Source: JAFMIX01 sp031371425
GTDB lineage: Bacteria; Verrucomicrobiota; Verrucomicrobiia; Limisphaerales; JAFMIX01
DNA: 8,560 nt
Direction of reading: 5' to 3'
Assembly: GCA_031371425.1 (NCBI GenBank)
Contig: JANMJO010000213.1
Location: 1 to 8,560, forward strand
Part shown: piece after piece, positions 1 through 7,193 of the stretch
Numbering within the stretch: position 1 is the stretch's first letter
How the letters are laid out: every line of letters starts with the position of its first letter
The notes under the pieces: generated by a model
Databases searched by the model: none
Seen by the model: only the letters and a program-made list of their open reading frames with translations
What the model was told of the DNA's origin: nothing
Made by a program: the position numbers and the translations under genes

Positions 1-3000
1 CGTGAAGCCGTAGATGCGGCCGTTGGTGGAGGTGGCGGCGGGCGTGGCGGAGACGTAGTTCAACCCAACGGGCAGGGTGTTGCTGACGATGACGGCGCTG
101 GCGGTGCCGCTGCCGAGGTTGGTGACGGCGAGGGTGAAGACAAGGTTGTTGTTGGTGTAGGTGGATGCGGGCGAGACGGTCTGGCCGATGGCGAGGTCGG
201 CGGACACGGCGACGGCGCAGGTGGTGCAGTTGGTGGAGACGCTGTAGATGTTCAGGATGTAACCACCGGTGAGAAAGCCATTGTCCTTAGCGTAGTCGTC
301 GCGAATGAAGAGATTCCAAGTGCCGTTGGGGTTGATGCCTTTGAAGTTGCCCATGAGATCGGAGTAGAGTCCGTTGATTGGATTAGCAGGAGCTGGCGCG
401 GTGAAATTATCGGATTGGTCGTAAACCGTGTTGGTGTCGCCATTGTAATTCGCCGCGGCGTAAGTGAAGGGATTAATCTGGCCGGACAATGGGATGAGCA
501 GGTCTGAGTCGTCGTCGAAGGTGATTGTTATGGCGGTGAGGCGGTTGGAATAACCTTCGCCAGCGTCGGACATCAGTATGCAATTGGTGCCGTTCGGCGC
601 AACGAGCAGGATGTCCATATCGCCTGCATAAGTATGGGTTAGTCCGCGCAAGGTGACGACAATTTTGCTGACAGTGCTAGGGAAGCCGCTGACTAGGTTG
701 GTAATGGGATAAACGCTTGCATTGCCGGGAGCTGATGCGTTGGTCGGAATGTTTACGGTTGTGATGAAATTATTGGTATAGCTGTAGATGTTGGTGACGA
801 TTGAGCCGACGCGGAAGGTCTGACTGGCGGTGCCGTAGTTGGCGGAGCCGTCGAGCAACTGAAACACACCGGCGAACGTGCCGCCGCAGACCGCGTTGGT
901 CGGCGCAGTGAAGGTGAATTGCTTGCTGGCCGCCGCGCCGCCGCTGGTGAGCACGCCGTAGTTCTGCGCGACGCTCGGGCTGGTGACGCCGTTTGAGGTG
1001 AGCATGGAGACGGTGAGGTTGGTGGTGGCGGTGGCGCTGACGTTGATGAGCGCGAGGTTGATGGTGACGGTTTCGCCGACGTCGATGGCGTTATTCGTGG
1101 GCGCACAGCCTTCGGCGGCGATGGTCGTGGCGCTGATGCCGATGACGGGTGTGGCGTTGGAGACGGCGTTGTAGGCGACAAGCGCGAAGTCCTGATCAAT
1201 CGTGGGGGCGATGTTGGGGATGCCGTCGGAATTAATATTGGCGGCGGTGATGGTGATGGTGAAATTGCCGGACGTGCCAGCGGGGAGGTAAACGCTTTCG
1301 ACGTTATTCTTTTTATCAGCGGTGCCGCCGCCGGTGGAGACATCGAGAACCATGTGGTTGCCAAGGTAGTTCTGGCCGCCAATCGTCACGGCGAGGTCGA
1401 GGTCGTTTTTGTAGGCGTTGCCGGTGGTGCTGCCGGGCGCGTCCGTCCAAGCGAGGGTGACGCGGAGCGGCTTGTTCGTATCAGTAATGATGCCGGTGAT
1501 GACACGCGTCTGACCGCTGGCGGTGAAGGTATCCACCTGATCGCGGATGATGCGGGCGACGCCGTCGAAAGTATTGCCGAGGTTGACCTCGCCCATGCCT
1601 TGAAACGGCGAAGGCAAGGTGTCGCCGGTGACATTGCCGCCGGTCATGTAGCGGCCGGCGTTCATGAGGTAGCCCTTGGTCAAGGCGGGGCTGGGATTGG
1701 TGCGGCCTTGATTGATGAAATACTGGCGGAGCAGCGCGCAAGCGCCGGAGACGGCGGGAGCGGCGTGGCTGGTGCCGGTGGAGGTGGTCCAGAATTTCTG
1801 GCCGAGCGGATAATAGTTGTTGGGATTGGCAGCGTTGGTGCCGCTGCCGACGAGGCCGCAAACGCCGCTGGCGTCGAAAGCGGCGAGGGCAGTGCCATTG
1901 CCGTTCGTTGTGGCGGCGCCTTGCTGCGGCACGCCGCCGGTGATGTGTGTGCCGGGGGCCATGATGTCGGGCTTGAGACGGCCGTCGTTGCAGGGACCAG
2001 CGCTGGAGGAGTAGCTGACGTCGTTGGCGTTGTTGGCGTCAGTGTCGGCCGTGGTGCAGCCGTCGTTGCCGGCGGCGTCGTTGCCGCCGTTGGTGATGGC
2101 GAAGGAGAAGACGTTTTCGCCCGCGCCGACGACGATGACGTTCTTGGCGGTGCCGGGAGAGGTGACGGTGGAGATGTCAGGGCCGTCGTTGCCGGCGGCG
2201 AAGACGAAGGTCATCCCAAGATTGATCGAGGTGGTGCTGGGATTGCGCGTGAGGGTGTCGTAGGTCTGGCAGTCGGAATCATAAGCGCCAAAATAGCCGC
2301 CGCCCCAACTGTTGTTGCTGATGCGCGCACCGTTGGTGAAGGCACGATGCACGGTGATGGAATAATTGGTCATGATGAACGTGCTCGGATCAAAGATGAC
2401 GCTCGCGCCAACCTTGACGAAAGGACAGACGCCGAGGCCGTAGTGAAATCCGTTCAGGTCGGTGTGGGGAAAACCGTTGGCCATGTTGTCGTAGCCGGCG
2501 ATGATGTGGGCGTTGAGATTGCCGTGGCCGTCGGTGCCGGCGAGCGTGCTGGTGCCGCTGGTGGTGCCGGAGGCATAGCGGGAATACGCAACGCGGCTCG
2601 CAAGAGTAGGATTGCCCAAAGTGAAAAACGCGAAGTGGCCGGGCGTAGTCGTGCCGTTGTCAATGCCGCTGTCCGCGACATCCACGACGAAGTTGGTGAA
2701 CTGCGTGTTGGTGAATCCCTTGCTGGTCAGCCACGCGAGGTAGCCAGCGCCGCTGGGCACGGCGTTTGAGAGAGCGACGACATTCGTGACGCCTCCGGAA
2801 GTGATGTTCGTGGAATACCGATAAAAAACATTGGTGAGGTTGCCGGCAATGATCTGGCCCTGCCGCTCGTCGAGCTTGTGCGGCGCGTAGTAGGGGAGGA
2901 TGGAGATGATGTCCGGGCGCGCGGAGAGTTCATCGAGCCGGTCGGCGGACAGCGGGACGAAGATGTTCACGTAATCCAGCACCGCTGACTCGCGGATGAC

Positions 3001-3693
3001 GGGGCCGAGCTTCATGGCATCAATCACCGTGCGCGTGGCGGCGTTGGCGGCGGGGTCATTGACGAGCTGGACGGTGTAACCGGTGGGAGTCGGCGCACGG
3101 CGGCCCGTCTTGGTCACGAAGGTGGCGCGCGCGAAGGGATGGACTTTGTAGGAATCAGCATAGCCGCCTTCCCACTGGACGACGGCGTTGGCAGCGCACC
3201 AGGCTTGGACGTTCGCGAGCGCGGCGGCATCGCCGTAGATGAGATAGGCGTTGTTTGGGATGTAATCCACGACGCGAGCGCCGGCATTCTCCAAGGCGTC
3301 GCGCCACTCGGGTTTGACGGGGCCGGCAAATTGGACGAGGTGCAGTTGTTTGCCGGCGAACAGGCCGCGTGCCACGCGCTTGGCCTTCACCGCCGCCGTG
3401 CGCGTGTCCAGCCGCGAGGCGTGCAGCTCGATGAAATCCGCATCGGCGTCCACCTGCGCGTGGCCGGCTTCCTTGACGGTCAACTGCGGGCTGTCCATCT
3501 CGATGAGTTGGAATCCACCGTAGTCGGCGATGACCTTTCCGCCTCGCGCCAGCAATGTCTTTGCGAGGGCGGGATCATCCACGCGGACTTTCTGCGGTGC
3601 GGCGGAGGCATTGAGCGAGGCGAGGCAAAAAATGGTTGCAGCGATGGTGAAGGATACAATTCCTCCACGGATGGAAACGAACGAGCTTGTCAT
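1..3693 (-). CDS. Large secreted subtilisin-family (S8, KP-43-like) protease, C-terminus beyond window
   Basis: The reverse strand is open without a stop from the ATG at 3693-3691 to base 1, giving 1231 codons and an unfinished C-terminus. It starts with a signal peptide (hydrophobic stretch around residues 10-25, likely cleavage after an A-S-A near residue 29). A ~300-residue propeptide-like region follows. The S8 triad is visible: Asp341 in VADSGID, His390 in DGHGN, Ser642 in GTSHAAP, with the oxyanion Asn502 in AAGND. After the catalytic domain come a beta domain with VTLAWTDAPGS and NDLDLAV (about residues 740-800, as in KP-43 type subtilases), another beta module (about 850-960), a P-domain-like module (about 980-1150, with GDMDILLVAPNG and NGTWNLFIRDD) and a DUF11-like repeat from about 1163. 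It is probably exported and self-processed, and degrades extracellular protein. A short Shine-Dalgarno-like AAAGGA lies just before the ATG. The spacing HGNLNAHIIAG differs from the usual HGTHVAG. Family assignment is firm; substrate is unknown. Confidence 0.9.
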   Translation of the reverse strand, partial: MTSSFVSIRGGIVSFTIAATIFCLASLNASAAPQKVRVDDPALAKTLLARGGKVIADYGGFQLIEMDSPQLTVKEAGHAQVDADADFIELHASRLDTRTAAVKAKRVARGLFAGKQLHLVQFAGPVKPEWRDALENAGARVVDYIPNNAYLIYGDAAALANVQAWCAANAVVQWEGGYADSYKVHPFARATFVTKTGRRAPTPTGYTVQLVNDPAANAATRTVIDAMKLGPVIRESAVLDYVNIFVPLSADRLDELSARPDIISILPYYAPHKLDERQGQIIAGNLTNVFYRYSTNITSGGVTNVVALSNAVPSGAGYLAWLTSKGFTNTQFTNFVVDVADSGIDNGTTTPGHFAFFTLGNPTLASRVAYSRYASGTTSGTSTLAGTDGHGNLNAHIIAGYDNMANGFPHTDLNGFHYGLGVCPFVKVGASVIFDPSTFIMTNYSITVHRAFTNGARISNNSWGGGYFGAYDSDCQTYDTLTRNPSTTSINLGMTFVFAAGNDGPDISTVTSPGTAKNVIVVGAGENVFSFAITNGGNDAAGNDGCTTADTDANNANDVSYSSSAGPCNDGRLKPDIMAPGTHITGGVPQQGAATTNGNGTALAAFDASGVCGLVGSGTNAANPNNYYPLGQKFWTTSTGTSHAAPAVSGACALLRQYFINQGRTNPSPALTKGYLMNAGRYMTGGNVTGDTLPSPFQGMGEVNLGNTFDGVARIIRDQVDTFTASGQTRVITGIITDTNKPLRVTLAWTDAPGSTTGNAYKNDLDLAVTIGGQNYLGNHMVLDVSTGGGTADKKNNVESVYLPAGTSGNFTITITAANINSDGIPNIAPTIDQDFALVAYNAVSNATPVIGISATTIAAEGCAPTNNAIDVGETVTINLALINVSATATTNLTVSMLTSNGVTSPSVAQNYGVLTSGGAAASKQFTFTAPTNAVCGGTFAGVFQLLDGSANYGTASQTFRVGSIVTNIYSYTNNFITTVNIPTNASAPGNASVYPITNLVSGFPSTVSKIVVTLRGLTHTYAGDMDILLVAPNGTNCILMSDAGEGYSNRLTAITITFDDDSDLLIPLSGQINPFTYAAANYNGDTNTVYDQSDNFTAPAPANPINGLYSDLMGNFKGINPNGTWNLFIRDDYAKDNGFLTGGYILNIYSVSTNCTTCAVAVSADLAIGQTVSPASTYTNNNLVFTLAVTNLGSGTASAVIVSNTLPVGLNYVSATPAATSTNGRIYGFT

Positions 3694-3857
3694 AAATCCT
3701 TTATTTGAATCGAAGGGCAAACATAGCCCTCCACCCCGGAAAGTCGAAGTAAAAATACAGCGCAATGCCATCAGGCGGCTTCCAACAGACGCATTTTCCA
3801 GAAATTCAACGTTGACACTTCGCCACGCCTGAGGTTTCATGTCTGCCCTTTGATTTT
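3694..3857. other. Divergent intergenic region between protease and rplU
   Basis: This 164-bp gene-free stretch separates the leftward protease gene from the rightward rplU operon and must hold both promoters. On the right side a TTGACA box is clear (listed separately). On the left, a small inverted repeat AGGGC/GCCCT (arms 3714-3718 and 3726-3730, 7-nt loop) lies in the predicted leader of the protease mRNA. I see no confident protease promoter and no small gene here. Confidence 0.6.
3812..3840 (+). promoter_or_regulatory. Probable sigma-70 promoter of rplU-rpmA
   Basis: A perfect -35 hexamer TTGACA at 3812-3817 is followed after 17 bp by TTTCAT at 3835-3840, which matches four of six positions of the -10 consensus. 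Transcription would begin near 3847, leaving a leader of about 11 nt before the rplU ATG. No Shine-Dalgarno sequence is visible in that leader. Confidence 0.6.
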
Positions 3858-4169
3858 ATGTACGCTGTATTAGAAACTGGTGGCAAACAATATCGGGTCG
3901 TCGCCGGCGACAAACTGGAAATTGAACGTCTCGAAACCGAGGCGGGCAAACCCTTCACCTTCGACCGCGTGTTGCTTGTCAACGCCGACGGCAAACTCTC
4001 CGTGGGCTCACCCACCGTCACCGGCGCGACCGTGACCGCCGACGTGGTGGAGCACATTCGCGGCGAGAAGAAAGTCACCTTCAAGATGAAACGCCGCAAA
4101 GGCTATCATAAAACCAAAGGCCACCGTCAGGAACTGACCGTGGTGCAGATCAAAACCATCAACGCATAA
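3858..4169 (+). CDS. rplU: 50S ribosomal protein L21
   Basis: This 103-residue protein has the full length and motifs of bL21. The N-terminus reads MYAVLETGGKQYRV, the middle has TFDRVLLV, and the C-terminus has the basic segment with KMKRRKGYHKTKGHRQ that contacts 23S rRNA. It is a structural protein of the large ribosomal subunit in the cytoplasm. It opens a two-gene operon with rpmA, which begins 12 nt after its stop, an order conserved across bacteria. The start is fixed by the family N-terminus. There is no clear Shine-Dalgarno site; the upstream promoter at 3812-3840 would give a very short leader. Confidence 0.98.
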   Translation: MYAVLETGGKQYRVVAGDKLEIERLETEAGKPFTFDRVLLVNADGKLSVGSPTVTGATVTADVVEHIRGEKKVTFKMKRRKGYHKTKGHRQELTVVQIKTINA

Positions 4170-4181
4170 TTTTCAGGCTTT

Positions 4182-4457
4182 ATGGCACATAAAAAAGGTC
4201 AAGGCAGCGTACGTAACGGGCGCGACAGCGTCAGCAAGCGTCTCGGTGTGAAAGCATTTGGCAGCGAAACCGTCACTGCCGGCAGCATCATCATCCGCCA
4301 GCGCGGCTCGAAATTCATCGCCGGCAAGAACGTCGGCTGTGGGCGCGACTGGACTTTGTTCGCCCTCGTGGACGGCAAGGTGCAGTTCGACCTCGGCAGC
4401 AAGCGCGTCAACGTGGTCGCCACTGAAGCCGCCGCCGCCGCCGCCACCAAGAACTGA
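4182..4457 (+). CDS. rpmA: 50S ribosomal protein L27
   Basis: This 91-residue protein is bL27, which sits at the peptidyl transferase centre of the large subunit. It starts MAHKKGQGSVRNGRDS, so it has the short form of the flexible N-terminal tail, without the cleavable extension seen in many Firmicutes. Other family marks are KRLGVK, IIIRQRGSKF and GCGRDWTLFALVDG. The C-terminus ends in an alanine run encoded by six perfect GCC triplets at 4428-4445, a simple repeat that could vary in length. It is cotranscribed with rplU and followed 18 nt later by a strong terminator. Confidence 0.98.
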   Translation: MAHKKGQGSVRNGRDSVSKRLGVKAFGSETVTAGSIIIRQRGSKFIAGKNVGCGRDWTLFALVDGKVQFDLGSKRVNVVATEAAAAAATKN

Positions 4458-4475
4458 CAGACGCCACACAATTTC

Positions 4476-4504
4476 AAGGCGAGGCCAACCGCCTCGCCTT
4501 TTTT
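4476..4504 (+). terminator. Rho-independent terminator of the rplU-rpmA operon
   Basis: A 10-bp perfect stem (AAGGCGAGGC at 4476-4485 with GCCTCGCCTT at 4491-4500, loop CAACC) runs into a tract of six T at 4499-4504. It closes the ribosomal protein operon and separates it from the TA module and obgE, which are usually close behind rpmA. Confidence 0.9.
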
Positions 4505-4518
4505 GTTGGCCGGACGAT

Positions 4519-4547
4519 TTGACCGGAACAGGCAGATTGACTAGATT
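4519..4547 (+). promoter_or_regulatory. Probable promoter of TA module 1 (leaderless geometry)
   Basis: TTGACC at 4519-4524 (five of six -35 positions) is followed by 17 bp and TAGATT at 4542-4547 (four of six -10 positions). Only 6 nt separate the -10 box from the ATG at 4554, so the transcript should start at or next to the start codon. A weak inverted repeat TTGA/TCAA (4537-4540 and 4547-4550) overlaps the -10 box and could serve as an operator. Confidence 0.6.
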
Positions 4548-4553
4548 CAAAAC

Positions 4554-4799
4554 ATGACGCTGACATTGCCCGAAGGCATCCCGTCGCTGGAAATGCTGAC
4601 GGAGCGCGAGTTGAAGCAGGAGCTGGCGCTCTCGCTCTACGCGGGACGCAGGGTCACGCTCGTACAGGCGGCGGACATCGCGGGGGCGGGGCTTTTTGAC
4701 TTTCAGGCGATGCTGCGGGACCGTCGGATTCCACAGCACTACGACGATCACGATCTTGAACAGGACCTGCTGGTGCTCCGGGATATGCCAAGCCGATGA
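4554..4799 (+). CDS. UPF0175-family antitoxin
   Basis: This 81-residue protein has the UPF0175 pattern: ELALSLYAGRRVTLVQAADIAG, a helix-turn-helix-like stretch, then FQAMLRDRRIPQHY. Members of this family are found beside DUF3368 PIN-like proteins and are taken to be antitoxins that bind the toxin and the promoter. Its stop overlaps the toxin start by four bases (ATGA at 4796-4799), as expected for translational coupling. The ATG at 4554 has no Shine-Dalgarno sequence and lies 6 nt after a -10 box, suggesting a leaderless mRNA. The pair is inserted between rpmA and obgE. Family membership is clear; antitoxin activity is inferred from the pairing. Confidence 0.88.
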   Translation: MTLTLPEGIPSLEMLTERELKQELALSLYAGRRVTLVQAADIAGAGLFDFQAMLRDRRIPQHYDDHDLEQDLLVLRDMPSR

Positions 4800-5281
4800 T
4801 TGTCGTTGCTGACACTTCGGTGATTTTGAACCTCTGCCGCGTCCAACAGGAGTGCCTGCTGCAATCCCTGTTCCAGCGGGTGCTGATTCCCGCACAAGTG
4901 GCCCAGGAATTCGCACGGCTCGCACAGGCGCAAACAAGGTTCGCCGGGCTGGCTTTGCCGGAGTGGATTGAGGTTTTGCCGACCCCTGGAACATTGCCGC
5001 CGGAAGTCGTCCAAGCGCATCTCGATGCGGGTGAGTCCGCCGCTATCGCACTCTGTCTGGACCGTCACGCCGATGCGCTACTGATTGACGAATCGCTCGG
5101 ACGCGAAGTCGCGGCCCGGCTGGGCGTCCGCACCATCGGCATTTTGGGAATCCTGATTGAAGCACGCCGCCGAAACTTCATTCCGGACGTTAAGACAATC
5201 CTAGGACAACTGGAGACGGAAGCCGGATTCTGGATCGCACCCGAGTTGCGAAACCGGATACTGCAATTGGTGGGAGAATAA
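4796..5281 (+). CDS. DUF3368 PIN-like toxin (putative RNase)
   Basis: This 161-residue protein begins MIVVADTSVILNL and matches the DUF3368 branch of PIN-fold nucleases. Acidic residues at the expected places are Asp6, Glu38 (in AQEFARL), Glu80 (in DAGESAAIAL) and Asp98 (in LLIDESLG), followed by GREVAARLGV and GILGILIEA, typical of DUF3368. PIN toxins cut RNA with metal ions held by such acids. The active site looks intact, so the gene is probably functional. It overlaps its antitoxin by four bases and ends only 5 nt before obgE, so obgE is likely in the same transcript. The target RNA cannot be told from sequence. Confidence 0.87.
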   Translation: MIVVADTSVILNLCRVQQECLLQSLFQRVLIPAQVAQEFARLAQAQTRFAGLALPEWIEVLPTPGTLPPEVVQAHLDAGESAAIALCLDRHADALLIDESLGREVAARLGVRTIGILGILIEARRRNFIPDVKTILGQLETEAGFWIAPELRNRILQLVGE

Positions 5282-5286
5282 AAATC

Positions 5287-6522
5287 ATGTTCATAGACCA
5301 AATTAAAATCTACGCCCGCGCCGGTCACGGCGGCAAAGGCTGTGTGGCGTTCCATCGCGAAGCCTACGTTCCCAAGGGCGGGCCGAGCGGCGGCAACGGC
5401 GGGCACGGCGGCGATGTAATCCTCGAAGCCAGCCACGACCTCAACAACCTTATCGGCCAATACTACCAGCCCCGCCTCATCGCGCAGGACGGCAAGTGCG
5501 GCTTGGGCAAAGGCTGCGACGGTCTCGCTGGCAAGGACATCATCATCAAAGTCCCCTGCGGCACGCTCATCTGGAAATTACCCAGCACCACGCCGCCAAC
5601 CTACCCGGTCGAAGCAGAGGAGACAGAGGAAACGGAGAAAACGGACGATGAAGCCGAAGAAATTTCCGAAGAATTGCCGCCGATGATGTTGAGCACCGGC
5701 AAGCGCCCGGTCATCCGCCACTCCGGCGACGCACGCGGAGTGGAAATGGATTTGTCCAAAGAGCCTGACTCGTTCGCCGCAGAAAAAGCCACCGACCACG
5801 GCAAGAAAGGCGAACTCGTCGCCGACCTCACCACGCACGGCCAACGCTACGTCCTCTGCAAAGCCGGACGCGGCGGCCTAGGCAACCGCAACTTCGCCAC
5901 CTCCGTGCGCCAGACCCCGCGCTTCGCACAACCCGGCGAGCCCGGCGAGGAAGGCGACTACTTTTTTGAACTCCGCATCATGGCCGAGATCGGCATCGTC
6001 GGTTATCCGAACGCCGGCAAGTCCACGCTGCTCGCGGCCATTTCGCACGCGCGCCCGAAGATTGCACCGTATCCCTTCACCACGCTCACGCCGCAGATCG
6101 GCATCGTCGAATATCCGGACTGGCATCGGCTCACTGTCTGCGATGTCCCAGGACTCATCGAAGGCGCGCACCTGAACGTCGGCCTCGGCCACGCGTTCCT
6201 GCGCCACATCGCACGCTGCAAAGTCCTCGTGCTGCTGCTCGACATGGCCGGCACGGACAACCGCCTGCCGTGGGACGACTACAAACAACTGCTCAAGGAG
6301 CTGGAGTATTACGACCCCGCCCTGCTCGACCGCCCGCGCCTCGTCGTCGCCAACAAGATGGACGAACCGGCCTCGGAAAAAATGCTCAAGCAGTTCAAAA
6401 CGAAATTCAAAAAACTTTCCGTGCTGCCCATCTCGGCGGCGTTCGGCGAAGGCATGGAGAAGTTCCGGGAAACCATCCGCAAAGCGGTGGCGGCGGAGAC
6501 CAAACCGAAGGCCAGGAAATAA
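5287..6522 (+). CDS. obgE: GTPase Obg with an acidic insertion in the Obg fold
   Basis: Obg is an essential GTPase that acts in 50S subunit maturation and stress control. The 411-residue product has the glycine-rich Obg fold (KGGPSGGNGGHGGDV, GRGGLGN) and then a G domain: G1 GYPNAGKST at 239-247, G3 DVPGLIEGA from 286, G4 NKMD at 356-359, G5 SAA from 383. Between residues about 98 and 175 there is a long insertion where standard Obg has roughly ten residues; residues 109-129 are almost all Glu, Asp, Thr and Ala. There is no C-terminal OCT domain; the protein ends in a short basic tail. The start has a GGGAG site about 10 nt upstream. The gene is 5 nt behind the DUF3368 toxin. Its last conserved 30 codons recur at 7194-7283. 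Confidence 0.97.
   Translation: MFIDQIKIYARAGHGGKGCVAFHREAYVPKGGPSGGNGGHGGDVILEASHDLNNLIGQYYQPRLIAQDGKCGLGKGCDGLAGKDIIIKVPCGTLIWKLPSTTPPTYPVEAEETEETEKTDDEAEEISEELPPMMLSTGKRPVIRHSGDARGVEMDLSKEPDSFAAEKATDHGKKGELVADLTTHGQRYVLCKAGRGGLGNRNFATSVRQTPRFAQPGEPGEEGDYFFELRIMAEIGIVGYPNAGKSTLLAAISHARPKIAPYPFTTLTPQIGIVEYPDWHRLTVCDVPGLIEGAHLNVGLGHAFLRHIARCKVLVLLLDMAGTDNRLPWDDYKQLLKELEYYDPALLDRPRLVVANKMDEPASEKMLKQFKTKFKKLSVLPISAAFGEGMEKFRETIRKAVAAETKPKARK
6406..6495 (+). repeat. Direct repeat A, copy 1 (3' end of intact obgE)
   Basis: These 90 bases, codons 374-403 of obgE, match 7194-7283 at 86 of 90 positions. The four differences (ATC/ATT, TTC/TTT, GAA/GAG, AAA/AAG) are all at third positions and synonymous. 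After this point the two copies end differently: the intact gene ends with a nine-codon tail including stop, the remnant with a five-codon one. The repeats bracket TA module 2. Confidence 0.97.
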
Positions 6523-6530
6523 ATCACCGC

Positions 6531-6559
6531 TTGCGGGCGACCGGGGGGAAGCGTAATTT
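6531..6559 (+). promoter_or_regulatory. Possible promoter of TA module 2 (leaderless geometry)
   Basis: TTGCGG at 6531-6536 and TAATTT at 6554-6559 are 17 bp apart and the -10-like box ends 6 nt before the ATG at 6566. Each hexamer matches only three of six consensus positions, so by itself this is weak. It is listed because the spacing is the same as in front of the other two antitoxin genes in this window. Confidence 0.35.
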
Positions 6560-6565
6560 TGCGCC

Positions 6566-6796
6566 ATGAGCTATCTGACCGTTGAGGTTGAAATTGACCA
6601 CGGACATGTTCTCGCCAAAGGCGCGGAGCGCCTGCCCGAAAAAGCCTCCGGCCTGCTCACCATTTTCCAGTCGGATGCGGTGAATCTCCCCGCCCTCTCC
6701 CCGCTTCAGGCCTTAGAATCACTGCAAAAACGTCTCCGCCTCGATCCCGCCCGGGCGACGGCATGGATGGCGTCCGTGCGCGAAGCCAGACGTTGA
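6566..6796 (+). CDS. Small antitoxin-like protein, partner of a decayed PIN toxin
   Basis: This 76-residue protein starts MSYLTVEVEIDHGHVLAKG, continues with PEKASGLLTI, a beta-rich half with some resemblance to DUF104-type small antitoxins, and ends in a basic helix with LDPARATAWMASVREARR, typical of the toxin-binding tail of VapB-like antitoxins. I cannot name its family with confidence. The antitoxin role is inferred from the gene directly behind it, a broken PIN-domain toxin whose original start may have overlapped this stop (TGATG at 6794-6798). The frame itself is undamaged, so it may be expressed as an orphan antitoxin. It lies 43 nt after the obgE stop, inside the segment bracketed by repeat A. 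Confidence 0.7.
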   Translation: MSYLTVEVEIDHGHVLAKGAERLPEKASGLLTIFQSDAVNLPALSPLQALESLQKRLRLDPARATAWMASVREARR

Positions 6797-6813
6797 TGTC
6801 CGGCTGATTCCGC

Positions 6814-7186
6814 ATGATTCATTTCGACAACCAACTTTCTCATTCAAGCCCTCGTCGCTGGCTCGGCGGCGCATGAGAAATTCCGGGGCTGAACGCAATC
6901 GCCCGAAGCCTGCAACGCCAGCAGCATTGTCTGGGCGGAGTTTTTGTGTGGACCGCTGGATGCGCCCGCCGAAGCCCTCGCGCGACAGATTTTCCCCAAC
7001 CCCGATCCATTTCTGCCCGCTGATGCCATGCTGGCCGCGCACCTGTTCAACCAGACCGGCCGCCGTTCCCGCAGTCTCGCTGATTGCATGATTGCGGCGG
7101 TGGCCATCCGCTGCGGGGCATAACTGGCGACCAGCAACACCGTTGATTTCCAACCCTTCCTGCCCCACGGCCTGATTTTGGCCTGA
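6814..7186 (+). pseudogene. Decayed PIN-domain VapC-like toxin
   Basis: The frame from ATG 6814 begins MIHFD, the usual N-terminus of a PIN toxin, then is broken by one extra A at 6829/6830. In the shifted frame it continues TNFLIQALVAGSAAHEKFRG to a TGA at 6890-6892 (probably a former Trp codon), then runs through WAEFLCGPLDAPA, NQTGRRSRSLADCMIAAVAI to a TAA at 7121-7123 (probably a former Gln codon), then LATSNTVDFQPFLPHGLILA and the natural stop at 7184-7186. The four acidic active-site positions (Asp of HFD, Glu of WAEF, Asp of LADC, Asp of VDF) are still readable. The restored product would be about 123 residues. An in-frame upstream ATG at 6796 overlaps the antitoxin stop but meets a TGA at 6805. 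With one frameshift and at least two nonsense codons, the gene is dead. Confidence 0.88.
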
Positions 7187-7193
7187 AGCCTCT

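Noticed and set aside
1354..2769. A 471-codon open frame on the plus strand inside the protease gene
   Set aside because: It is the antisense shadow of the protease coding sequence, produced by its strong C-ending codon bias. The product is low-complexity (Gly/Ala/Val-rich) with no known domain, while the minus strand shows a clear S8 triad and signal peptide.
4428..4445. Six GCC triplets at the end of rpmA as a regulatory repeat
   Set aside because: They encode a plain alanine run in the variable tail of L27. I see no sign of a role beyond possible length variation.
4173..4994. A 273-codon minus-strand open frame across rpmA and the first TA module
   Set aside because: It runs antisense through rpmA, a terminator and two recognisable TA genes and has no family features.
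6873..7091. A 72-codon plus-strand open frame in the region after the small antitoxin
   Set aside because: It is in a different frame from the readable PIN sequence and shows no domain. The decayed toxin explains this stretch better.
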